DNA from: Caulobacter segnis
GTDB taxonomy: Bacteria > Pseudomonadota > Alphaproteobacteria > Caulobacterales > Caulobacteraceae
Assembly: GCF_003243465.1 (NCBI RefSeq)
Contig: NZ_QFQZ01000126.1
Location: forward strand, 1-8,417
Reading direction: 5' to 3'
DNA: 8,417 nt
The position numbers and the translations under genes are program-made. The notes below the pieces were generated by a model, which searched no databases, was not told the DNA's origin, and was given only the letters and a program-made list of their open reading frames with translations. Positions 1-6,128 of this stretch are shown in pieces (position 1 is the first letter of the stretch; every line of letters starts with the position of its first letter).

Positions 1-1
1 G

Positions 2-1423
2 GCGGAGGACGCGACCAAGGCCGCCCTGGCCGCGATCCAGGACAGGAACCCCACGCTCCACGTGGTGATCGCCACCAACCCCAACGCCCTGGCCGAAGCC
101 AAGACGCTGGACGTCGAGCGCAAGACCGGCAAGGTCCGCTCGCCCCTGCACGGCGTCCCGATCCTGCTGAAGGACAATATCGAGAGCGCCGATCCCCTGC
201 CGACCACCGCCGGTTCGCTGGCGCTGAAGGACAACATCACCGGCCGCGACGCCCCGATCGCCAAGCGCCTGCGAGACGCGGGTCTCGTCATGCTGGGCAA
301 GGCCAACCTGTCGGAGTGGGCCAATATCCGCTCCAACAAGTCGATCAGCGGCTGGAGCGCGGTGGGCGGCACGGTGCGCAATCCCTATGTGCTGGACCGC
401 AGCGCCTGCGGCTCGTCCAGCGGCTCGGGCGCGGCGGTGGCGGCGGGCCTCGCGCCCCTGGCCATCGGCACCGAGACCGATGGCTCGATCACCTGCCCCG
501 CGGCGATCAACGGCCTGGTGGGGCTCAAGCCCACGGTCGGCCTCGTCTCGCGCACCCATATCGTGCCGATCAGCCATAGCCAGGACACCGCCGGCCCGAT
601 GACCACCACGGTCGAGGACGCCGCCAAGGTGCTGACCATCATCGCCGGCTCCGACCCCGCCGATCCGGCGACCAAGGACGCCGACGCCCACAAGACCGAC
701 TACGCCAAGGGGCTGTCCAAGGACGCCCTGAAAGGCGTGAAACTGGCCGTCGCCCGGTTTTACACGGGCTACTCGCCCAAGACCGACGCGGTGTTCGAAC
801 GCGCGCTGAAGGACCTGCAGGCCCAGGGCGCCACCCTGGTCGACGTGAAGGAGTTCGACGAAGGCCCGATCGGCAAGGCCGAGGGCCTGGTGCTCTACAC
901 CGAGCTGAAGGCGGACATGGCCAGCTACCTGGCCTCGACCGATCCCAAGAAGGTCCCCAGCCGCACGCTGGCCGACCTGATCGCCTTCAACAAAGCGACC
1001 CCGAAGGAGTTCGAATGGTTCGGACAAGAGACCTTCGAGAAGGCCGAGAAGACCAAGGGTCTCAGCGATCCCGACTACCTGAAGGCCCTGGCCGACTCCA
1101 AGCGGCTGGCCGGGCCCGAAGGCATCGACAAGATCCTCAAGGACAGCGGCGCGGTGGCCATCGTCGCCCCGACGACGGGCCCGGCCTGGACCATCGACCC
1201 GCTGAACGGCGACAACTACGGCGGCTCGTCCACCACCCTGCCCGCCGTGGCCGGCTATCCGCACCTGACCGTGCCGATGGGCGACGTCACCGGCCTGCCG
1301 GTGGGCCTGTCGTTCATCGGCCCGGCCTGGAGCGAAAAGCTGCTCCTGAACCTCGGCTACGCCTACGAGCAGGCGACCCGGCACAGGAAGCCGCCGACCT
1401 TCCTCAAGACGATCGCCCCGTAA
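2..1423 (+). CDS. Amidase-signature family hydrolase, peptide-amidase-like (5' end missing)
   Basis: The reading frame is open from the left edge (first full codon at base 2) to the TAA at 1421-1423, so the N-terminus lies outside the window; a GTG at 62 is internal, not the start. About 473 residues are visible. The amidase-signature Ser-cisSer-Lys triad is intact: Lys in LLKDNI (codon 170-172), cis-Ser in CGSSSGSG (413-415), and nucleophile Ser in GTETDGSITCPA (485-487), 24 residues after the cis-Ser as in the family. The GTETDGS variant (instead of GTDTGGS) followed by INGLVGLKPTVG and SQDTAGPM resembles the peptide amidase (Pam) branch, which hydrolyses C-terminal carboxamides, rather than GatA of the tRNA amidotransferase. 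The substrate cannot be read from sequence. Pam-type enzymes are often exported, but any signal peptide would be upstream of the window. No partner gene of GatCAB is nearby. Confidence 0.9.
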   Translation, partial: AEDATKAALAAIQDRNPTLHVVIATNPNALAEAKTLDVERKTGKVRSPLHGVPILLKDNIESADPLPTTAGSLALKDNITGRDAPIAKRLRDAGLVMLGKANLSEWANIRSNKSISGWSAVGGTVRNPYVLDRSACGSSSGSGAAVAAGLAPLAIGTETDGSITCPAAINGLVGLKPTVGLVSRTHIVPISHSQDTAGPMTTTVEDAAKVLTIIAGSDPADPATKDADAHKTDYAKGLSKDALKGVKLAVARFYTGYSPKTDAVFERALKDLQAQGATLVDVKEFDEGPIGKAEGLVLYTELKADMASYLASTDPKKVPSRTLADLIAFNKATPKEFEWFGQETFEKAEKTKGLSDPDYLKALADSKRLAGPEGIDKILKDSGAVAIVAPTTGPAWTIDPLNGDNYGGSSTTLPAVAGYPHLTVPMGDVTGLPVGLSFIGPAWSEKLLLNLGYAYEQATRHRKPPTFLKTIAP

Positions 1424-1544
1424 GCCGGGCCGGAGTCGCGGCGAGCGTCAGGCCCGCACGCCATCGCGATTGCCATCGTCGGTCCGCCAGTCTAGCCCTT
1501 GTGGTTGACAGCGCCGTCAGGCGCGACCTGCGGAGGACCTCGCC
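1424..1544. other. Intergenic gap between amidase and Dabb genes
   Basis: These 121 bases hold no ORF of note. A perfect TTGACA lies at 1505-1510 but has no recognisable -10 at 16-18 bases nor a Caulobacter-type GCTANAWC at 10-14 bases. A small perfect hairpin (GCGCC-GTCA-GGCGC, 1511-1524) sits just before the Shine-Dalgarno GGAGG (1532-1536). A CGGGCC/GGCCCG pair (1426-1431, 1451-1456) could form a weak stem after the amidase stop, but it lacks a T tract, so I do not call a terminator. Confidence 0.4.
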
Positions 1545-1943
1545 ATGCCGTCATTCGATCGCCGCGTCCTGATCTCCAGCGGCCTGGCGGCCGGCGCGGC
1601 CCTGGCCGGTCCCGCCCAGGCCGCGCCGGACACACCGCTCCTGTTCCACCAGGTCTTCTTTTGGCTGAAGAACCCCGGCGCCAAGGCCGATCGCGACCAG
1701 CTGATCGCGGGGCTGAAGGCGCTGAAGGCGGTGGAGGTCATCCAGCAGCTACACGTCGGCGTGCCCGCCTCGACCGAGAAACGCGACGTCGTCGACAACA
1801 GCTACGACGTCTCCGAGCTGATGGTGTTCAAGAGCGTGGAGGACCAGAAGCGCTACCAGGACCACCCGCTGCACCAGAAGTTCGTCGCCGACTGCGGCCA
1901 CCTCTGGAGCAAGGTCGTGGTCTATGACTCGATGGCGGTCTGA
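1545..1943 (+). CDS. Exported Dabb (stress-responsive A/B-barrel) domain protein
   Basis: The product is 132 residues. The ATG at 1545 is supported by GGAGG at 1532-1536, eight bases upstream. The N-terminus (FDRRVLIS, then an Ala/Gly/Leu-rich stretch ending in AQA|AP at residue 26/27) looks like a signal peptide with a twin arginine at residues 6-7, suggesting Tat export; the -1 and +2 consensus is weak, so Sec export is possible. The mature ~105 residues match the Dabb fold (dimeric alpha+beta barrel, PF07876): the opening strand FHQVFFWLK with its typical His, a middle strand around YDVSELMVFKS, and the closing HPLHQKFVADCGHLWSKVVVYD. Family members have diverse or unknown roles; no catalytic function can be assigned. 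It converges on upp, with only 12 bases between the two stop codons, and is preceded by the amidase, from which it may be transcribed separately. Confidence 0.85.
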   Translation: MPSFDRRVLISSGLAAGAALAGPAQAAPDTPLLFHQVFFWLKNPGAKADRDQLIAGLKALKAVEVIQQLHVGVPASTEKRDVVDNSYDVSELMVFKSVEDQKRYQDHPLHQKFVADCGHLWSKVVVYDSMAV

Positions 1944-1950
1944 GGCCGCC
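1934..1950. terminator. Possible weak bidirectional stem between convergent genes
   Basis: GGCGG (1934-1938) and CCGCC (1946-1950) form a perfect 5-bp GC stem with a seven-base loop across the stop codon of the Dabb gene, right where it converges with upp. Neither strand has a T run after it, so intrinsic termination is doubtful. Confidence 0.2.
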
Positions 1951-1955
1951 CGCCC

Positions 1956-2585
1956 CTACCGGGTGCCGAACGTCCGGTCGCCGGCGTCGCCCAGGCCCGG
2001 CACGATGTAGCCGTGATCGTTGAGCGTCGCGTCGATCGCCGCCGTCCAGATCGGCACGTCGGGGTGCGCCTCGCGCAGGGCGTCGACGCCGGCCTGCGCC
2101 GCCAGCAGGCAGACGAAACGCAGGTTGCTGACGCCGTAGTGCTTCAGGCGCGAGATCGCGGCGATGGCCGAGTGACCGGTGGCCAGCATCGGATCGACGA
2201 CGATCACCAAGCGGCCGGAAATGTCCTCTGGCGCCTTGAAGTAGTATTCGATGGCCTCCAGCGTCTCGTGGTCGCGATAGAGGCCGATGTGGGCCACGCG
2301 GGCGGACGGCACGAGGTCCAGCATCCCCTCGCACATGCCAAGACCCGCCCGCAGGATCGGGGCGAAGACCAGCTTCTTGCCGGCGATCTCGTAGGCCGTG
2401 GCCGAAGCGACCGGGGTCTCGATCTCGACCTTGTCCATCGGCAGGTCGCGGGTGACCTCGTAGCATAGCAGTGTCGCCGTCTCGCGCATCAGGGCGCGGA
2501 AGGTCTTGGTCGAGGTCGCCTTGTCCCGCATCCGGGTCAGCTTGTGCTGGACGAGCGGATGGTTGACGATGGTGACCTGGGACAT
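1956..2585 (-). CDS. upp: Uracil phosphoribosyltransferase
   Basis: This 209-residue protein catalyses uracil + PRPP to UMP + PPi in cytoplasmic pyrimidine salvage. It is full length for the family and near-canonical throughout: N-terminal VTIVNHPLVQHKLTRMRD, FAPILRAGLGM at residues 74-84, the PRPP-binding loop VIVVDPMLATGHS (127-139), and the uracil-binding C-terminus GYIVPGLGDAGDR (192-204). The ATG at 2585 is fixed by family alignment even though no Shine-Dalgarno is visible in the GC-rich bases before it. It lies 54 bases downstream of the molybdopterin subunit gene on the same strand, with a strong hairpin in between, so it may be read through from that operon or have its own start. Its 3' end converges with the Dabb gene. 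There is no functional link to its neighbours that I can see. Confidence 0.97.
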   Translation of the reverse strand: MSQVTIVNHPLVQHKLTRMRDKATSTKTFRALMRETATLLCYEVTRDLPMDKVEIETPVASATAYEIAGKKLVFAPILRAGLGMCEGMLDLVPSARVAHIGLYRDHETLEAIEYYFKAPEDISGRLVIVVDPMLATGHSAIAAISRLKHYGVSNLRFVCLLAAQAGVDALREAHPDVPIWTAAIDATLNDHGYIVPGLGDAGDRTFGTR

Positions 2586-2596
2586 GGCGCGGCTCG

Positions 2597-2625
2597 GCTA
2601 GGAACGGGAACGTCCCGCTCCTAGC
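2597..2625 (-). repeat. Strong inverted repeat / RNA hairpin in the upp leader
   Basis: Two 13-base arms (2597-2609 and 2613-2625) flank a three-base loop. They match at 12 of 13 positions. The exception (A2604 opposite C2618) is an A-C mismatch in + strand RNA but a G-U wobble in - strand RNA, so the hairpin is better formed in the transcript of upp and its upstream gene. It begins 14 bases after the TGA of the molybdopterin subunit and ends 11 bases before the upp ATG. There is no U tract after it. It could be a terminator for the upstream operon, a leader element or processing site for upp, or a dispersed genomic palindrome. Confidence 0.6.
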
Positions 2626-2639
2626 ATGTTGGCCGGATT

Positions 2640-4820
2640 TCAGGCCAGTTGATCGCCGATCGGCAGACTGCGGATGCGCTTGCCGGTGGCGGCGAACAGG
2701 GCGTTGCACAGAGCCGGCGGGGTCGGCGGATAGGCCGGCTCGCCCAGGCCGGTGGGCGGGTTGTCGGTCAGGATGAAGGCCACCTCGACCGGCGGGGCCT
2801 CGCTCATCCGCAGCAGCGGGAAGTCTCCGAAACTGCTTTCGACCACCGCCCCGTTCTCCAGGGTGATCTTCTGGCGCAGGGTGCTGCCGATGGCGTCGAG
2901 CACCGAGCCCTGGACCTGTTGCTCGGCTCCGCTTGGATTGACGATCTGGCTGCCGACATCGACCGCGACCCAGGCCTTGCGGACCTTGGGCGCGCCGTCC
3001 TGGACCGAGGCCTCGATGACCACCGCCACGTAGCCGCGATGGCTGTAGTGAACAGCGACGCCAAGGCCCGAGCCCTTCGGCAAGGCCCGGCCCCAGCCCG
3101 ACATCTGGGCGGCGCGGTCCAGCACGCCGCGCAGGCGGCCGGTGTCGACGGTGTCCTCCTTGCCCGGCTCGCCCAGCACGCGCGGATCGCCGATCAGTCG
3201 GCGGCGGAAGGCGACCGGGTCCTGGCCGGCGGCGTGGGCGAGCTCGTCGATGAAGCCCTGCATCACGAAGCCGAACGCGTTGTTGCCAGGCGCGCGCAGC
3301 CAGCCGGTGGGAACATCCAGCGGCAGGGTCGAGACGGCCTGGACATAGTTCGGGACGGCGCGGGATGGGAACTGCGTGGAGTCGATCTCGGCGCCGCGCG
3401 CGAAATCCTTCTCGTCGCCAAAGCTGACGACGTGGGACCGCCAGGCCACCAGGTCGCCCTTGGCGTCGAGGCCGGCCGAGAGGTTGTGCCACCCCGCCGG
3501 CCGGTAGAAGTCGTGCCGCGTATCGTCCTCACGGGTCCAGACCAGCTTGACCGGCGCCCCGACCGCCTTCGAGATCCAGGCGGCCTCGACCATGAAGTCG
3601 TTCATCAGGCGGCGGCCAAAGGCGCCGCCGCTGCGGGTCAGGTGGATCGTCACAGCTTCCGGAGCGACGCCTAGCGTCGTGGCGACCAGCTTGCGGCCTT
3701 CCTCCGGATCCTGGGCCGGGGCCCAGATCTCGACCTTGCCGGCCTTCCAGGCGGCCGTGCAGTTCTGAGGCTCGAGCGTGGCGTGGGCCAGGAACGGATA
3801 GTCGTAAGACGCCTTGACCACCTTGGCCGCGCCGGCCAGGGCGGACTCGACGTCGCCATCCTGGCGCAGGACGCGCTGGGGTGGCCTCTGGGCGAGCGCC
3901 GCGGCCTGGGCGGCCAGGCTGGCCGAGCTCTGGCTCGCCGTCAGATGGTCGGCCCAGGCGATCGTCAGCGCCTCGCGTCCCTTGCGCGCGGACCACCAGC
4001 TGTCGGCGACGACGGCGACGCCAGGCAGCAGGCCGTCCAGCTCCGCCTGGCCCTCGACGACGAAGGCCGCGCGGACGCCCTTGACGGCCTTGGCCGGCGC
4101 GAGATCGACCTTGGCCACCTTGGCGCCGAATACGGGGCCTTTCGCGTAGGTCGCGTACAGCATGCCGGGCAGCCGGACGTCGATCCCGAACAGGGGCCGG
4201 CCCGTGACGATCGCGTCATTGTCCGACTGCGGATGGAACTTGCCGATGATGCGATAGGCCTTGGGGTCCTTCAGCGGGACGGTCTTGGGATCCGGCGGCG
4301 TCAGCTTGGCGGCGGCCTCGACGAGGTCGCCATAGGCGGCGCGACGCTTACCCTTGGGGTCGATCACGACGCCGGATTCGGTCACAAGGCTGGCGGGTGG
4401 GATGCCCCAACGCTGGGCGGCGGCCTGGATCAGCAGGGCGCGGCCGACGGCGCCGACCTGGCGGCTCGGCTCCCACTCGTCCGGCGTCGTGGTCGAACCG
4501 CCGACCCACTGGTCGCCGTAGGTCTTGGCGTCGACCGGCGCCTGCTCGATCCGGACCTTGGCCCAATCGACATCCAGTTCCTCGGCGATCAGCATCGGCA
4601 GCGTCGTCTTGACGCCCTGACCGATCTCGGCGCGCTTGGCGGCGATCGTCACGACACCATCCGGCGCGATGCGGACGAAGGCGTTCAGAGTCGCAGGCTT
4701 CGCCGCGCCGGCCGCCCGGACCTCGCCGGGCAGGTTGAACGACAGCAGAAGGCCGCCGCCGGCCGCCGCGCCGGCTTGCAGGAACAGACGCCGCGAGGGC
4801 TTCTCCAGGGTCTGGTCCAT
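2640..4820 (-). CDS. Tat-exported molybdopterin-binding subunit of an isoquinoline 1-oxidoreductase-like molybdenum hydroxylase (IorB-like)
   Basis: This 726-residue catalytic large subunit belongs to the xanthine oxidase family (COG1529 type). It hydroxylates an aldehyde or N-heterocycle at molybdenum and passes electrons to the [2Fe-2S] partner. The frame stays open upstream to 5219, but the start is the ATG at 4820: GGAGG lies seven bases before it, and it opens directly into a textbook Tat signal, SRRLFLQ (residues 9-15) plus a hydrophobic AGAAAGGGLLLSF. Further landmarks are SGGAFGRR (397-404), the GWLRAPGNNAF to FIDELAHAAGQDP segment (507-535), and GLGEPA near the C-terminus with Glu694 in the position of the catalytic glutamate. 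The length suits IorB-type proteins. The folded, cofactor-loaded enzyme is expected in the periplasm. The true substrate is unknown; IorAB of Brevundimonas diminuta, also Caulobacterales, is the named precedent. No FAD subunit, cytochrome c or XdhC-type maturation gene is adjacent. Confidence 0.92.
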   Translation of the reverse strand: MDQTLEKPSRRLFLQAGAAAGGGLLLSFNLPGEVRAAGAAKPATLNAFVRIAPDGVVTIAAKRAEIGQGVKTTLPMLIAEELDVDWAKVRIEQAPVDAKTYGDQWVGGSTTTPDEWEPSRQVGAVGRALLIQAAAQRWGIPPASLVTESGVVIDPKGKRRAAYGDLVEAAAKLTPPDPKTVPLKDPKAYRIIGKFHPQSDNDAIVTGRPLFGIDVRLPGMLYATYAKGPVFGAKVAKVDLAPAKAVKGVRAAFVVEGQAELDGLLPGVAVVADSWWSARKGREALTIAWADHLTASQSSASLAAQAAALAQRPPQRVLRQDGDVESALAGAAKVVKASYDYPFLAHATLEPQNCTAAWKAGKVEIWAPAQDPEEGRKLVATTLGVAPEAVTIHLTRSGGAFGRRLMNDFMVEAAWISKAVGAPVKLVWTREDDTRHDFYRPAGWHNLSAGLDAKGDLVAWRSHVVSFGDEKDFARGAEIDSTQFPSRAVPNYVQAVSTLPLDVPTGWLRAPGNNAFGFVMQGFIDELAHAAGQDPVAFRRRLIGDPRVLGEPGKEDTVDTGRLRGVLDRAAQMSGWGRALPKGSGLGVAVHYSHRGYVAVVIEASVQDGAPKVRKAWVAVDVGSQIVNPSGAEQQVQGSVLDAIGSTLRQKITLENGAVVESSFGDFPLLRMSEAPPVEVAFILTDNPPTGLGEPAYPPTPPALCNALFAATGKRIRSLPIGDQLA

Positions 4821-4822
4821 GC

Positions 4823-5287
4823 TCAGGCCTCCGAGACGCCGGCGGCGACCTTGATCGCCTTTCGGATGCGGATGTAGGTGGCGCAGCGGCACAGATTGCC
4901 GTCCATCGCCGCGTCTATGTCCTCGTCGGTCGGCTTGGGCTTTTGGGCCAGCAGCGCGGCCGCCGACATGATCTGCCCGGCCTGGCAGTAGCCGCACTGG
5001 GCGACGTCGACGCTCTTCCACGCGTCCTGCAGCTTGGCCCCGACCGGCGTCTTGCCGATGGCCTCGATGGTCGTGACCGGCTTGCGGCCGACATCGCCGA
5101 CCGGCGTCACGCAGGCGCGGACGGGCGCGCCGTCCAGATGCACCGTACAGGCCCCGCAGAACGCCGCCCCGCAGCCGAACTTCGCGCCGACCAGTCCGAG
5201 GGTGTCGCGCAGCACCCACAGCAGCGGCGTATCCGGCTCGACGTCAGCCACACGCGTTTCACCATTGATGGTCAGCGTGAACGTCAT
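4823..5287 (-). CDS. [2Fe-2S] subunit of the molybdenum hydroxylase (IorA/CoxS-like)
   Basis: This 154-residue electron-transfer subunit carries two [2Fe-2S] clusters. The N-terminal plant-ferredoxin-type cluster uses Cys39, Cys44, Cys47 and Cys59 (GCGAAFCGACTVHLDG, then VRAC). The C-terminal helical-domain cluster uses Cys98, Cys101, Cys133 and Cys135 (QCGYCQAGQ and NLCRCATYIRI). All eight ligands are present and the length is normal for IorA. The ATG at 5287 has a GGGGGGAG purine run ending four bases upstream (5292-5299). Its TGA is two bases from the start of the molybdopterin subunit, so the pair is surely one operon. It has no signal peptide of its own; it would be carried out with its Tat-signalled partner after assembly in the cytoplasm, which is inference from how such complexes are exported. 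Electrons must go to an acceptor encoded elsewhere. Confidence 0.95.
   Translation of the reverse strand: MTFTLTINGETRVADVEPDTPLLWVLRDTLGLVGAKFGCGAAFCGACTVHLDGAPVRACVTPVGDVGRKPVTTIEAIGKTPVGAKLQDAWKSVDVAQCGYCQAGQIMSAAALLAQKPKPTDEDIDAAMDGNLCRCATYIRIRKAIKVAAGVSEA
4828..4832 (-). promoter_or_regulatory. Shine-Dalgarno of the molybdopterin subunit
   Basis: GGAGG on the - strand sits inside the last codons of the [2Fe-2S] subunit gene and seven bases before the ATG at 4820. It decides that start against the long upstream open frame and implies coupled translation of the two subunits. Confidence 0.75.
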
Positions 5288-5328
5288 ACGGCTCCCCCCG
5301 TTCTCTCAGACAGGTCGTACTGTGCCTC

Positions 5329-5340
5329 AACCGCACGGTT
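5329..5340. promoter_or_regulatory. 12-base palindrome AACCG-CA-CGGTT, possible operator
   Basis: Perfect five-base arms with a two-base centre lie 42 bases upstream of the [2Fe-2S] subunit start, a suitable place for a repressor or activator of the molybdenum hydroxylase operon. It is short enough to arise by chance and no regulator gene is in the window. Confidence 0.3.
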
Positions 5341-5350
5341 TGCGCGAGCG

Positions 5351-5368
5351 CTGTCACATAAGTTTCAC
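5351..5368 (+). promoter_or_regulatory. Candidate PhoB binding site (Pho box)
   Basis: The 18 bases CTGTCACATAAGTTTCAC match the classical two-repeat Pho box CTGTCATAWAWCTGTCAY at 15 of 18 positions: a 7-base repeat, an A/T-rich 4-base spacer and a second 7-base repeat. It is oriented towards, and ends 97 bases before, the start of the DUF47-pit cluster, the very kind of gene PhoB controls. In Sinorhizobium meliloti the equivalent orfA-pit operon is repressed by PhoB when phosphate is low; whether this site represses or activates cannot be read from sequence. It could also affect the divergent operon. Confidence 0.6.
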
Positions 5369-5372
5369 AGAT

Positions 5373-5393
5373 AGGATTTGACGGCCAAATCCT
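5373..5393. repeat. 21-base perfect inverted repeat, operator-like
   Basis: AGGATTTG (5373-5380), a five-base ACGGC centre and CAAATCCT (5386-5393) form perfect 8-base arms, notably A/T-rich for this genome. It begins four bases after the Pho box and contains a TTGACGG. It may be a repressor operator or the stem of a leader hairpin for the phosphate cluster. Confidence 0.45.
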
Positions 5394-5448
5394 TCCGTGG
5401 TTCCGGTGCGCCGCGCGCCGATCCGACCACGGACGAACGCGATCTCGC

Positions 5449-5456
5449 AAGGAAAG
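5449..5456 (+). promoter_or_regulatory. Ribosome binding site of the DUF47 gene
   Basis: AAGGAAAG lies nine bases before the ATG at 5466. It decides this start over an in-frame GTG at 5397 whose extra 23 residues (Arg/Pro-rich) do not look like the family. Confidence 0.6.
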
Positions 5457-5465
5457 ACCGACACC

Positions 5466-6122
5466 ATGCTGGGCTTGTTCAAGGCCGTCATGCCGAAGGA
5501 AGACGCGTTCTTCGACCTGTTCTCCGCTCACGCCCGCACGCTGATCGACGGCGCCGAGGCGCTGCGCGACATGACCGAGGGCGGCGACGCCGTCGAAGAG
5601 GCCAGCGCCCGGGTCTACCGGCACGAGGAAGAAGCCGACGACATCACCCGCCAGGTGATGCTGGCCGTCCGCCGCAGCTTCATCACCCCGTTCGATCGCA
5701 GCGACATCCAGGACCTGACCACCTCGCTGGACGACGCCATCGACCAGATGCGCAAGACCGCCAAGGTCGTCAGCCTGTTCGAGGTCAAGAGCTTCGAACC
5801 GCAGATGAAGCAAATGGCCGGCGTCATCGTCGAGGCGGCGAAGCTGACGGCCGAGGCGGTCGCCCTGCTGCCGAAGATGCGTCACAACGCCCAGAAGCTC
5901 GGCGAGATTTCGGTCCGCATCCGCGAGATCGAGGAGCAGTCCGACCACATGTACGACCAGGGCCGCAAGGACCTGTTCCTGGCCAGCCGGGAAAGCGGCC
6001 CTGGGGGTGATCCGATGGCCTTCATCGTCGGCATCGACATCTACAGCCACCTCGAGAAGGTCATGGACCGCTTCGAGGACGTCGCCAACCGCATCAGCGG
6101 CATCGTGATCGAGCAGGTCTAG
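5466..6122 (+). CDS. DUF47 family protein (PhoU-like Pit accessory protein)
   Basis: This 218-residue, mostly helical cytoplasmic protein belongs to the DUF47/PhoU-like family (PF01865), which is regularly encoded just before pit and is thought to modulate Pit activity. The start MLGLFKAVMPKEDAFFDLF is typical of the family and follows a purine-rich RBS. Two halves carry the E/D-xxx-D clusters associated with metal binding in PhoU-like folds: HEEEADDI (53-60) and LDDAID (88-93) in the first, IEEQSDHMYD (155-164) and EKVMDRFEDVAN (197-208) in the second. It corresponds to orfA of orfA-pit operons in rhizobia. The TAG is six bases before the pit start, so the two are cotranscribed and probably translationally coupled. 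The Pho box upstream suggests phosphate-responsive expression. How DUF47 acts on Pit is not settled by the sequence. Confidence 0.93.
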   Translation: MLGLFKAVMPKEDAFFDLFSAHARTLIDGAEALRDMTEGGDAVEEASARVYRHEEEADDITRQVMLAVRRSFITPFDRSDIQDLTTSLDDAIDQMRKTAKVVSLFEVKSFEPQMKQMAGVIVEAAKLTAEAVALLPKMRHNAQKLGEISVRIREIEEQSDHMYDQGRKDLFLASRESGPGGDPMAFIVGIDIYSHLEKVMDRFEDVANRISGIVIEQV

Positions 6123-6128
6123 AGTCCC

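Larger units (their letters stand above)
5288..5465. promoter_or_regulatory. Divergent intergenic regulatory region
   Basis: These 178 bases separate the - strand molybdenum hydroxylase operon from the + strand phosphate cluster and must contain promoters for both. They hold, in order, a 12-base palindrome, a Pho-box candidate and a 21-base palindrome, listed separately. A TTGACGG that fits the Caulobacter housekeeping -35 occurs at 5378-5384, inside the larger palindrome. I could not find a convincing -10 at a proper distance on either strand, so transcription starts are not called. Confidence 0.6.

Noticed and set aside
1505..1510. Perfect TTGACA as a promoter for the Dabb gene
   Set aside because: No matching -10 of either the E. 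coli or Caulobacter type lies at a suitable distance, so a promoter is not supported.
1828..3492. 554-residue open frame on the - strand across upp and the molybdopterin gene
   Set aside because: It overlaps two clearly recognised genes in another frame, and its Arg/Pro/Gly-rich translation is typical of a GC-rich shadow frame.
2649..4877. Long + strand open frames (341 and 364 residues) opposite the molybdopterin subunit
   Set aside because: They are antisense shadows of a gene with full family motifs and have no supported start or domain.
4821..5219. N-terminal extension of the molybdopterin subunit to 859 residues
   Set aside because: The added 133 residues are the out-of-frame translation of the [2Fe-2S] gene; the ATG at 4820 has a Shine-Dalgarno and opens into a Tat signal.
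5397..5465. GTG start 23 codons upstream for the DUF47 gene
   Set aside because: The extra Arg/Pro-rich residues do not fit the family, and the ATG at 5466 has a good ribosome binding site.
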